DNA of 64,000 nucleotides from Sordaria brevicollis (taxonomy: Eukaryota; Ascomycota; Sordariomycetes; Sordariales; Sordariaceae). Location: NCBI GenBank assembly GCA_033439795.1, contig JAUTDP010000013.1:682001-746000 (forward strand), given 5' to 3'. The notes below the pieces were generated by a model. That model saw only the letters and a program-made list of their open reading frames with translations. It ran no database searches and was not told the DNA's origin. This document shows, in pieces, positions 54,401 through 64,000 of this stretch. Both the position numbers and the translations under genes were made by a program. Position 1 is the first letter of the stretch, and every line of letters begins with the position of its first letter.

Positions 54401-56579
54401 TGACCTCTCTGACTTCCTTGGCACCAAGCATTTCTCGCCGAGTGTACGTGGAGTGGACGTGAATAGTGCACTTTCGTCAGACAAAAACTTGGATCAGGGG
54501 AAGCGAAGAGCAACTGGCCTCCTCCATAATAGGGGCAACGGCAGTTGCTTACGCTGCGATCCTTTCAATCACATAGATAGCAGCACAATATCGGCATTAG
54601 CTTGGCAGGAGACCAGCATGAAATGAATACGTCCAACTTGGGAGACTCCATCCGAAGATAGCCAAGTATGGAGACCACAAAGTTTCGACGTTGCGTTGAT
54701 CAAATGCCGGACTGGACCAGACCAGACGGGGCTTTGAGCAAAATATCATGAAAGAAACAAAGGTCAAGGATTCCATGTGCGGCACTGCGGCTTCTCATGG
54801 CGTATGGCAAAGACGACGGAAAAGTAAACAAGAGCCAGGCATCGTGATGCCGCCGTAGACAGGTCTAGACCTGTCAACTAGCAGCCTCAACTTTTGCCAC
54901 AAATCAAGGGAATCTGGGGTAAAAATAATCAATAAAAAACCACGTGCCGAGCTCTGGCTAGACCTTTGAGGTTCGGCACAATTGATGAGGAGGGTATTCC
55001 TTGTCGAATATTGAAAGGTTATCTGTGTAATTCCATAGGGGACCAGCTGTCATCCAGGGGAGAGTGAAAGGGATAACGTAATGGGGGAGGAGGCTATTGT
55101 CTCTCGGATGTCCTTCCTTGAGTTCATCCAAACTTGTTCTTTTGATTGGTCTTCCCCCTGAGCTTCGTTGTCAGTATGGAGCGCAAGAGACAGAATGTTG
55201 TGATTGGGTTATATCAATATGAAGGAGTGTCGATGGGCGCTTATGATTGTGAGAGACATGCTGCGCGTCTAATGCGACTGTTCATCTGCTCTGCTCACTC
55301 GAGTATGTTGAGCCGCGCGATACCACTTGAACTCTATAACGGATCGCACTTGTCGATTTCGCCTTTTGCGCCCTCCAATATATCTAGACTGAACGCGCTC
55401 ATACCGAGAACCGATGACAGCGTCAAAAACAAAACCTGATGGATCCTAAAGACCGGTTGTGAATGAGTCCACGTCCTAGGATATTGGGGAAAGGGAAAGG
55501 ATCCTCAACGGCGACGGACGGGCCCATCCATCCCCTTGGAAAGATGTTCTGAAACTCTTTTTATCAATTTCCCCAGGACAGAGAGGGGACCCTTTCCGGC
55601 TTCCACCCACCCACCTGCCGGCCGGCCGGCCAGAACCAGATGAGCCCCTCGACAAAAGCAAGCCGCATATCCAGATTTCGCAGATTTTCGAGATTTTGTC
55701 GAGATTCATCCGCATCTGCTGTGGTGGTATGGAACGGCAACCCGGAACCCCAGCCATCCCCGTCCCTCAGGCACTTCTTCCTCCATGTCTCCATCACCAT
55801 TTCTTGGCAAGTCCACACCCAATTCCACTTTCCGAGGGCCATCAAGGTGATGGTGGGAAAAAAAAAGAAGTGGACTCCACAAACAAGCAAAAACCACAAG
55901 CTCCCTGCACCAACTCCAGTTCTCTTTGAAAAAGCCGGCAGTTGTTGAAGGTCCACTTCTGTAAGACCGTTCTTCACTTTGTTTGGACGCAGCTCTGCAG
56001 CTCCAAAAAGGGGGCGCGTGCGCTGCATGTTGCAGCATGCGCAAGTTATGGATGATCTCGATGTGGGTTGTGGGTGTTTTTGGACTGGACGACAAGAACC
56101 CAAAAGGACGGGCCCCAGAAACCTCCGTTGCCCGACATTGTTGAGAAAAGCGCCCAAAGTACAGTAGTAGGAAGGGGAAGAGAGAGTCATCGGCCGGACG
56201 GATTGTGATTGGGTCCCCAGGCCCAGCAATTGATCTGTGCTGTTGGTGCCGTGAAGCCGTGCAATGGTTTCCTTTGGAATGGAGCCAACCAGCTACGGAC
56301 GTGCCGTGCCTATTGAAACAACAGAGATATCAAAAGTAACCATCGTCGGTGCTCACACTAACGTCAATAGAAAAAGATCCAAAAGAGGCATGTTCCATGG
56401 AAAGTTCTGCCGCCGCCGACGGGCTTAACCGCCAACCGGGCGGTCCCAATTACACGTGCGCAAGCCCCGGTGCACAGCATTATCTCCGGGCCGATTTCCA
56501 GCCCCGTACGTAAAAATATGGCCGGGGATGTCGTCGTTTGATTGCGAAGGGTCATCTTGAGATGGGCTCGAAAACAAGC
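51470..56579. other. 5.1-kb stretch without supported genes
   Basis: Normal-composition DNA between the fumarate reductase start and the Harbinger element. Open frames exist on both strands (for example 52262-52849, 53015-53560, 55564-56229) but overlap one another, lack domains and show no codon bias. Local features are AGGTACCT at 52229-52236, a CCA repeat near 53322-53336, a short CAGAGACC repeat near 54016-54043 and a GGCC-palindromic run at about 55617-55632. The first 400 bases hold the fumarate reductase promoter. Confidence 0.45.
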
Positions 56580-56582
56580 TTA

Positions 56583-56625
56583 GGCCCTGATCTGCTCCGC
56601 GCCCGGTTTATTTCTAGAGGGATTA
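56583..56625 (+). repeat. Left terminal inverted repeat, Harbinger element
   Basis: Begins GGCCCTGATCTGCTC and ends TCTAGAGGGATTA. It matches the right end inverted, with a few changed and inserted bases between the two blocks. Confidence 0.9.
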
Positions 56626-57389
56626 TCTACCCCTGAAAAGTAATAAAGGACAGCGCTCTGGAGGGTGGAGACTCCAGATTGTACAGAAACTTTTCATGCC
56701 TATACTCCACCCACTGGCCAAGCCGTTTTTACCTATAAAATAATGGATTCTAATGGATTCTAGTAGTAGATATACGCTACCTACGCTTTATAATAATGAG
56801 TAAACTAATGTTGTAATATTATATAATATCGTAAAATCCGTGCAATAAAGTATATAGTAGTAGAATATTAATATATTCTACTATATATTATAGATATAAA
56901 TTGGCGTAAGGTAATTAGTACTTTGTAGTTGTAATTTATATAATTAGGGAGCGCTTTATATAATTAAGCACTTATCGATTTACTTAACTAAAATAATGTA
57001 AATTAAAATGGCCAACCCCTTTACGAAATCGCCCGCCGTTATACTAACCTTAATATCCTTAATTAGCTTATTTTCTCTAATATTATTAACGGTAATAACG
57101 ATAGTATAGAGGTTGTATATAATTAATATATTCCTTTTAATTAATATACTAATTTTTAAAACGAATTTCGTAACGAGCTTTAAAACGATTCCCCTATTTT
57201 AAATAATAATAAGTAAGTAAATAATTAAGAATTTATATAAGTTATGTAAAATATTGTAATAATTTAATCTTTAATTATATTCTTTTAAATGGATAGTTAA
57301 TTTAATTAATTTAATTAGCCCGCCGCTACGATTAAAAAGATTACGAATAAGAAATATATTAGTAATAACGCTAATAAAAATAGTAATAA

Positions 57390-58370
57390 AAAGATGCGGT
57401 TAATTTAGACTTTCGAATTTTAATATTAAATAATTTTATACGTTTAATAATTTTTCTTAAATAATTGTATAAAAATTAGTAAGAATAGCGTTAAAGGAAT
57501 AGGATTTTTACGCGATATATACGAATTTTAAATGGTTATATTTAATAAATAATTTATAAAGTAAGGGTATATTAACGTTATTAATTAGGAATAAGTTTAA
57601 TCGAAGTAAAAGCGTTTAAAGATTAAATATATTTAAATTAAATAAATATTAAATTTATTAAGTATATTTTTCGATTTTTTTAAGGGTATAATCCGCGTTA
57701 ATTTATATTATTAGGAGTCTTTTACCCGCTACTTTAATAATAATAATTTTTAAATAAAGAATAGCGCTTTTATACTTCGTAATATTAATGCGCTTTAAAT
57801 TTTAAAGGATATTTTTTATAACGAGCGGATTATTAACTCTTAATTGCGTATAATCGAAGAATCGATAGGGAAGGAAGTATTTAAGAAGAAAAATAAGGAT
57901 TGCGGTAATTTTAATATAAATTTCGAAATTAATAATAATAGGGATAATAATAAGGAGTTGGAAATTATTAAATAATTAAAGGATATTAAAACGGTTAAGA
58001 AGATTATTATTAATTAAAGTAATATTTTAATTACGAATGTTATTAGTAAGGGTATTAAAATATTAGGTAATAATAAATTAATTAGTATTTATAATATTAA
58101 AATTATTATATAGAGTTTTTAGAAGGGATGGGGTCGTAAATATTCTCTAAATATTATATTTGAAATCTATAAAAAGTTTATAAATAAACGGTTAGCGGTT
58201 ATATTCAATATATTAAATAACGATTTAAAGAGTGTAAAAGTAGTAAAAATAATTCGAAAGATTAAATATAATAGAAGGGAGGATTAGTATATATATAAAT
58301 AAATAATAGAAATAATAGAGTATATAAGTAGAAGGGTATTTATTAAATTATTTGAAGATTTTTATAAAAT
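57390..58370 (+). pseudogene. Myb/SANT-like DNA-binding gene relic of Harbinger
   Basis: Plus-strand frame with many TAA/TAG at former Gln codons. It reads LRDIYEFQMVIFNKQF, then a Q.Q.KRLKIKYIQIKQILNL segment and further FFDF. This matches the Myb/SANT-like trihelix pattern (W..., FN..., LK.KY..VK.LL..SGF..D) of Harbinger ORF2 proteins, which help the transposase enter the nucleus and bind ends. It is not functional. Confidence 0.7.
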
Positions 58371-58739
58371 TTGATAAATATAGCGATTGTACCGCTAAAT
58401 ACCCTATAATACGCGTTAAAAATCGATTAATAGCGGGCTACCTATAGGGTATTTACTATTATTTAAATTTACTTTTAGACTTTAGCGAATTTTAGCGAGA
58501 ATTTTAACGACGATGCGAATTATTTAATTAGTTTAAAAAAATTGACTTAGTATTACCCGCTTTAGCGGGTAGCGGGATAATATATTTAAATTTTAATTAA
58601 TATATTTAATATAATAGAATATTCGTTTTAATTTTAAATATTAACGTACAAATTAGTAATTAAACGTATAATTAAAATTCGAAATTTTTACTTCTTTTTA
58701 ATAATTTATTTTACTCCTTTATATTATCCCCCGCTATTT

Positions 58740-60150
58740 ATTCTTATACTTTTTTATACCTCCTTTATTACTTTATAATCTTAATTACTACGTAACGGCA
58801 AATCGCGATAAAATTACCGCGGAATCGTTCAATTAATTTTATTACCTTCGTAATAACTTTTTCAAATAACGGCTTAATCCTCTCCTTATATTCGCAATCC
58901 TTTCTTTAAAAATAAATAAAATTATATAACCTTATTATTATATATATAAAATCGATTTATATATCGATATTGTACTTTAATACAATTTCCCTAATTAATT
59001 TTAATTTCTATTTAAACTAATCGAAGGTTTATTCGATAATTATACGTAATTAATTATATTGTAAATTATATATCTCCTTCGCGGTTTTTAATAAATTAGG
59101 CGCGTCCTTTTAATTTTAAAGGTAGTATTATACGTTGGCGAATAATACGTATATACCCTTCTATTATTTAAAATTAACGTTGGTAAAAAAGTAATAATTT
59201 AGCGGTATTTTGAATCCTTTTTCGAAAGTAAAAACTAATAATTTAAAATCGTATATAGATCCCTCTATACTTATAAATATATATGTAAAAGAATTATTGA
59301 AATTAATAGCGGTAAAAATATTTTAAAAAATAAATCCCTTATAGTTATACTAACGTATTTAATTTATTATTAAAATTTAAACGTAAATATACGTTCTATT
59401 AATAGCCCTAATTACGCCGGTAAATTAATAATATTTAGGGTTTAACTCGATTTCTTAGGTAACGAAATTTTTATTTATTAAACGTATATAAGCTATATAA
59501 AGCTTTAAAAACGTAAGTAAAAGCTCTTTAATAATACGAAAGACCGTTAATTAATTTATTTTAAAGACGTATGTTATTTATTTCTACGGTTCGTTATATG
59601 CGATTATTTAAAGAAAGATTATAACCTTCTATTCGAGAATTTAATATTATATATCGATTAATTTATATTCAAATTTAAATTATACGATTAATATTTTAAA
59701 TTTTAGTAAGGTTAATTAAAAGAATTCGAAAAACCGACGTTCAAAATTATTAAAAAGCTCTTTAGCGAATACCCTCGCTACTATCGGTCTACCTTCGTTT
59801 ATTATATACGGCTCCTCGATTCTACGGCTAATTACGATTCCTAATATAATTAATATTTATAATATGAACGTCGTTAATCGATTATATTATAATAGTTCTA
59901 CTTCGTTTTTATTAGCGGCGTTAATTAATATAGTAGTTTCTAATGTAATATTTATTATCGATATTGGCTTATTGCTATTATTATATAAATTATTAATATA
60001 ATTATAATATATCGGTTCTATATATAAGGTAGAATGCGGATAAAGTACGTATAGTCTACTTTCCCTTCGAAACGTATAAATCTACGATAAAATCCAACGT
60101 AAAACCACCTCCTTTAATAGTTTACGAAAGTTTACGATAGATTAGAAGTA
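58740..60150 (-). pseudogene. PIF/Harbinger DDE transposase relic
   Basis: The minus strand reads a degraded DDE_Tnp_4 domain. At 59380-59406 the first catalytic block is AINRTYIYV, where active elements have AIDGTHIHV. The catalytic Asp (GAT to AAT), Gly (GGA to AGA) and His (CAT to TAT) are all RIP-type changes. Downstream come NFNNSFTYIF and EGSIYDFKLLVFTFEKGFKI. The typical end, N-L-x-Y-N then LRIIIE-stop-TFD, lies at about 59005-59070 (family NLRHSxLRxxIERTFGRLKRKW). Stops occur at several former Gln/Arg/Trp codons. Identification is firm; activity is impossible. Confidence 0.88.
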
Positions 60151-60366
60151 TAGTAAGTGATTAGAGTTTGAATGGAGTTAAAATAGAGATATGGGAGTTC
60201 GTTAAATTAGTTAGAACCCTTTTAAAGAATTTACTATATAGAGTTTATCGCGGTACTTCTTTAGTGAGGGATTTGTTTGGTCGCTAAGCGTTTTATTGGA
60301 TTATCCCCTAAAACTGCTGCCTAGAACGGTCTAGTGCGTTGAAAAAAATTCACGCGGTCTATTTGC

Positions 60367-60407
60367 TGGTTTAATCCCTCTAGAATCCAGGCGAGCAGAT
60401 CAGGGCC
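60367..60407 (-). repeat. Right terminal inverted repeat, Harbinger element
   Basis: Plus strand reads TAATCCCTCTAGAATCC then GAGCAGATCAGGGCC, the inverse of the left end. TTA follows at 60408-60410. Confidence 0.9.
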
Positions 60408-60410
60408 TTA

Positions 60411-61593
60411 ATCTTTGCGACCAAGAGGACGGGGGTACTGTAAACGGTGGATGGGGAGGACGACGACGACAGCGGAGACACCGACAGGGTCGGATGGAAA
60501 CGAACTCGAAAGCAAAACGAGAAAGCGGCCGGGTACCGCCCTTTCGCCCACGGGGAGAATCGACAAATGCTCAATGGCTGGGTCGAACAGGACGACTGGG
60601 GACCGGGGATTTGCGAGTCCCGCTAAAAAGAAACCTAAAAGATAAAAAAAAATGTCAACAACTGCCCGCAATGCGACAAAACCGTCGGTACCCGCGCCAA
60701 AGTCTATTTCTTCGTCTCCCCATGGTTGGATGCTCTTCCCTTTTCCTCTCTCTCTTTGGGCCAATCACCAATCGTGCAGCCTCAGATGCAGAATCCCAGT
60801 CAGTGACTCCATAACGGTAGATCTTGGGAGTGGATGACCTGGTGGAGGGCTGTGGAGATAGCTTCTTTGGAGGCCCAGAACCAAGGCAAATCCAAGCGGA
60901 AAAGAAAAACGTAGCATTGCCCCTATCAGGAAAGGAAGAGCCGAAGGAATGTGGAGTGACTGCCCTGGGTTTGAGTGAAGCGCAAAAGGGTTGGAAAGCC
61001 ATTCGGTAACCGGGGCGAGAGGCAAAATGGCAATGGTTAAACGTCATCTGAATATCGTCAGCTATGATTTCACTCAACATCGCTTGATGGCAACACCTTC
61101 CAATAGCCACCAAGACTTAATGGAGAGATGATCAGAAGAAATGATCATGATGGGAAAGATAAATGCAAAGCATCAAGGGGAAGGAAATAAGGGTTAGGCG
61201 GAACCGCTTGAGTATTAGTGAAGTGGACTAAGTATGTGGTTAGCTTGGCTAAGTCAGCGACTGACTGACGAAGCCCGACATGATTTGCGCCCATTCCACT
61301 GGGTTAGCGGCAAGAAGACATGATTGAAGCCCAACATGGAATACATGGAGGATGATGAGAATAAATGATGTGTGTAAACATTTGGTATCGTCATTGGATC
61401 CCAATCCTTGATCCAGTATCGTCAAACAGAAAACATCAACATGTGATGAACATGACCCAAACTCGCTAGATATCCAAAACCCATAAAACTACCTCGCCAA
61501 ATAACTGATATACCCATGGTGACCCGCTTTAAAAAGAAATTCATAACGTAAGACGTATTAAGCAAAGATTAAGCAAAGAAGACCAGTGTCAAC
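60411..61593. other. Gap between Harbinger element and acetate-transporter gene
   Basis: Normal composition resumes at once after the TTA. Contains the 3' region of the transporter gene at its right side. Overlapping short frames have no family signal. Confidence 0.45.
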
Positions 61594-62880
61594 TTAGGCC
61601 TGCTCACGCTCAGTCTTGGCAGCCATCCTGGTCTCACGGCCCTTCTCAGACCAGGGGAAGTGGAAGACAGGAAGAAGGAAGAAAGAGTTGCTGTAATGGA
61701 AAAAAAGTCAGCACATGATCATTTGAAGTTATATGAGGCTCTGCACTAGGGTCAAGGATGATGACAATGACGTGCGCTTGGCAGATGCAATGGAACGAGG
61801 GGGAACCCCGAAAAGGACCAGTGATGTCCTGGCATGGTTTTGGAGAAAGCCCCTTTGCCAATGCCAAGTTTGGGGTATGAGGCCAAATGATGACGCTGTA
61901 CTTTGTTTCTCATTTGTCCTTGTCGGAAGGTGAGGTAGATACGTGACAGGAAGAAAAAAAAAAAGAAAAAAAAAAGAGAATTATTGACGGGGTACTAACC
62001 TGCTATCCGCAAGACCAGCAAACGCGTTGTACCAGGCGAGGAAGGCAGCGAGCATGCCGAAGACACCGCCAGCCTGGGTGAGCCTGTGGGCGGCAGTGAG
62101 GTTTCCGTTGTTGGTCGCAAACTCGCCGCAAGCCAGCATGAGGAAGGCAATGTCCAAAGTGAAGAAAAGCGAGAAGAACATGACGGTAGAGCGCAAGGTG
62201 CAGAGAAGCAGGATGGTAGTGAAGATGAACCAGCCGGTAAGGAAGATGCCAACAGCAGACGTAGCCATCTTGGGATCAACTGCCTTGGCCGCTTCCGTTC
62301 CATAGGGACCGTCTTCACCGAGGATGTTCCAGGCCGGGGTGAGAAGAATGGCGTAGGCGATCCAGAAACCACCGTAAGAAGAGAGAGCAGTAGCACCGAA
62401 GGTGTTGCCAACAGCCATTTCCCTAAAGACAATTTGTTAGACATGTTTAATCAAGAGAGTGTGCATCAAGGAATGAACTTACCACATGCCGGCAAGGAGC
62501 TGAACAAGACCACCGTAGGCGAGAGCGACGCCAACGACAATGTTGGGGACGTTCAGGCCACGAGCGTTAAGGTTGACGCAAGAGAGGATGAAGGTAGTGA
62601 GGGCGAAAGCGCAGAGACCCAGAGGAGCCGGGTTGGCGAACTTGCGCTCCTTGACAGGGCGGTAGAGACCGGGCTGGAATTCACCACCGAAGGCGGGCAA
62701 CCTGGGCTCAGTTCCGGTGTGGATGCGAGCCATAGGGTTGTGCCAGCCGTTGAGGATAGCCTCATGGTGGGCGGCAGCGACAGCAGCCTGGGCCTGAGCC
62801 TGAAGCTGAGCCTGAGCTTGAGCCTGGGAGTGGGCCTGCTCCGCAGACATGTTCTCGACAGAGGGCTTCTCGTCGTACAT
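61594..62880 (-). CDS. Acetate/ammonium transporter family protein (Gpr1/Fun34/YaaH, Ady2-like)
   Basis: Three exons, 62880-62483, 62422-62000 and 61690-61594, give 305 residues. The second intron is long for this window (309 nt) and holds A-rich tracts on the plus strand. The N-terminal 60 residues are Gln/Ala-rich (HSQAQAQAQLQAQAQAAVAA). NPAPLGLCAFALTTFILS is the family signature NPAPLGL. Six membrane segments follow, including GLVQLLAGMWEMAVGNTFGA (split by intron 1), SSYGGFWIAYAILLTPAWNI and FIFTTILLLCTLRSTVMFFSLF. The end FFLLPVFHFPWSEKGRE is also conserved. Such proteins carry acetate (with protons) across the plasma membrane and are usually induced on acetate. Confidence 0.92.
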
Positions 62881-64000
62881 TGTATGGGCTTGCTTGTCGA
62901 GAGATGTTGTTTGAAGAGTTGATATGTCTTGTCGAATTGGATAAGGAACCAAGGTGTGGTGTACCTTTATGTGTCGAAAGATGCTGCTGCAAGGTATGGC
63001 ACCTGGAGACCTGGGGAAGATGGGAACAAAGAAAAGGGTCCTGGGGAAGAACTGGGGAAGAGAGGTTGATATAGAGAATGACGATGGATCGAATGGATCA
63101 TCGATTACATATCCCACGGCCAGAAGAGCGGCATGTTGAACATGGCCGCTAGACAAGCGTTGCCGTAATGGGCAAGCATGGATGATCCGCGGAGTCCTGG
63201 GGTTACTGAGAGCTGCTTAGATCTGCCTGGATCTGCTTGGGTCTTGGGATGAACTGGCTCATCGGTCAGTGGAGAGTGGATGTAAGTGATGCAGGGACTA
63301 GGGACCGTCATTCTGGGGACTGGACACCAAGTGGGCACGGCGTCCTTGGGCATGCCAACTCGTTAAGAGCATAAGGGGCAAAGCTTTATGCTGGATAAAT
63401 GCATTTCCCCACGATATTCCCTGTGCCCAACTGGAGCTTCACTAGGCCCCTGCTGGATCTCGACTGGACCTCAACTGGGGTCCGGCTGTGCCTGTGACTG
63501 GAGCACACCGGGTCACGGCTCACATCACGGCTGAGGCTGGTTGGGAAGAGAAGAGAGATGCCGGGGGCCACCCCGAGGCCACAGAGGGACAGCCAACACG
63601 ATGAGGAGACAGATGCAGGCCGACAAGGACATCGGTGAGAAAGCGGATATCTCCTCGGCCCAAGGCTCCCTCTTGGTGGGTCGCCGGTGGTTGTGTTAAG
63701 CTGTATGCTCCACTGCAGGACGGAGAAGAAGATCTGGAAACGCCAGCTCCTCACTGGACCAAGCTGATTAATCCACCAGAATACGGGGAAGGTTGCGTGG
63801 CATGATATAGAGCTTGGTCCACAGGCACTTGTATTCTGCTTGGTAATTCCTTACACGCCTAAATTAGAAAAGACTTGGTAGAGCCGTGAGACTGATGTGT
63901 GAAAAGGGCGTGGACGAGAACGAACAAAATGAGGGGTTCAAACCGTGAATGATAGAGAGGAGTTTTAGGTAACTGTCAGTTGGGGTAATCCTCGATGAAT
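62881..64000. other. Upstream region of acetate-transporter gene to window end
   Basis: Leader and promoter of the transporter gene. Repeated CTGG/CCAG-rich stretches around 63180-63260 and 63420-63500 (TGGATCTGCTTGG and CTGGACC type) give local repetitiveness. No gene is supported. Confidence 0.4.

Larger units (their letters stand above)
56580..60410. mobile_element. RIP-mutated PIF/Harbinger DNA transposon
   Basis: The element spans 56583-60407 (3825 bp) with TTA copies at 56580-56582 and 60408-60410, the 3-bp TWA target duplication of PIF/Harbinger. The ends are inverted repeats. The first 15 bases, GGCCCTGATCTGCTC, are identical in both; after a short variable part both read TCTAGAGGGATTA, giving about 40 bp in all. 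Two gene relics are inside: a Myb/SANT-like gene on plus (about 57390-58370) and a DDE transposase on minus (about 60150-58740), the usual Harbinger pair. The interior is very AT-rich, with stops at former Gln, Trp and Arg codons, so RIP has killed both genes. The outermost roughly 150 bp are much less mutated. Confidence 0.92.

Noticed and set aside
55617..55632. GCCGGCCGGCCGGCC palindromic run
   Set aside because: Short GC simple repeat with no matching second copy or gene association.
55564..56229. 221-codon minus-strand frame near the Harbinger element
   Set aside because: No recognisable domain, no good start context, and the sequence is rich in short repeats.
1..64000. Dispersed 5S rRNA gene and CRISPR arrays
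   Set aside because: I looked for the conserved 5S ends and internal box typical of Neurospora and saw none; CRISPR arrays are not expected in a eukaryotic nucleus and no regular spaced repeats occur.

Overview
This is nuclear DNA from a filamentous ascomycete, almost certainly a Neurospora species (N. crassa or a close relative). The evidence is GC-rich genes with short introns (GT..AG, CTAAC-type branch points), intron-containing tRNAs, a recognisable sulphur-regulated arylsulfatase (ars-1 type), and two long AT-rich islands whose TpA-rich, stop-riddled remnants of coding sequence are the signature of repeat-induced point mutation (RIP).

Layout. 0.2-21 kb is a run of minus-strand genes: an AIF/AMID-like FAD oxidoreductase, a C2H2 zinc-finger protein, a CoA-pathway pantetheine-phosphate adenylyltransferase, a large Kelch-BTB protein, a 1-Cys peroxiredoxin and a Fat1-type very-long-chain acyl-CoA synthetase. 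Plus-strand tRNA genes for Gly, Arg and Leu lie among them. 22.65-28.83 kb is the first AT island. 28.9-51.5 kb is gene-dense: a PIG-S/Gpi17 GPI-transamidase subunit, a MARVEL-type membrane protein, eEF1B-beta, a two-repeat protein with an apparently new stop codon, the NatD histone N-acetyltransferase, an LYR protein, mitoribosomal bL36m, a DCAF7-like WD40 protein, a DHA2-type MFS transporter, the arylsulfatase, tRNA-Thr and an Osm1-type fumarate reductase. 51.5-56.6 kb has no gene I can support. 56.58-60.41 kb is the second AT island. The window ends with an acetate-transporter-family (Gpr1/Fun34/YaaH) gene and its upstream region.

The main discovery is that both AT islands are complete, bounded DNA transposons, not shapeless heterochromatin. 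The first (22655-28834, 6180 bp) has 19-bp terminal inverted repeats (18/19 identical) and an 8-bp target-site duplication (7/8). It carries only two convergent gene relics: a DUF6589-like protein and a RecQ-like superfamily-2 helicase. No DDE transposase is visible, so it may be an undescribed element type. The second (56583-60407, 3825 bp) is a classical PIF/Harbinger element with about 40-bp TIRs, a TTA target duplication, a Myb/SANT-like gene and a DDE transposase relic, both inactivated by RIP.

A second notable observation is a TAG in the two-repeat protein gene (36380-36382). It sits exactly where the matching repeat has TGG (Trp), and it is followed by 137 more open codons in the same frame.

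Exon boundaries were inferred by eye from splice signals, reading frame and family conservation. All spliced models below keep the frame and give a total length divisible by three. No database search was possible. Gene symbols other than ars-1 are ortholog names from yeast or human.
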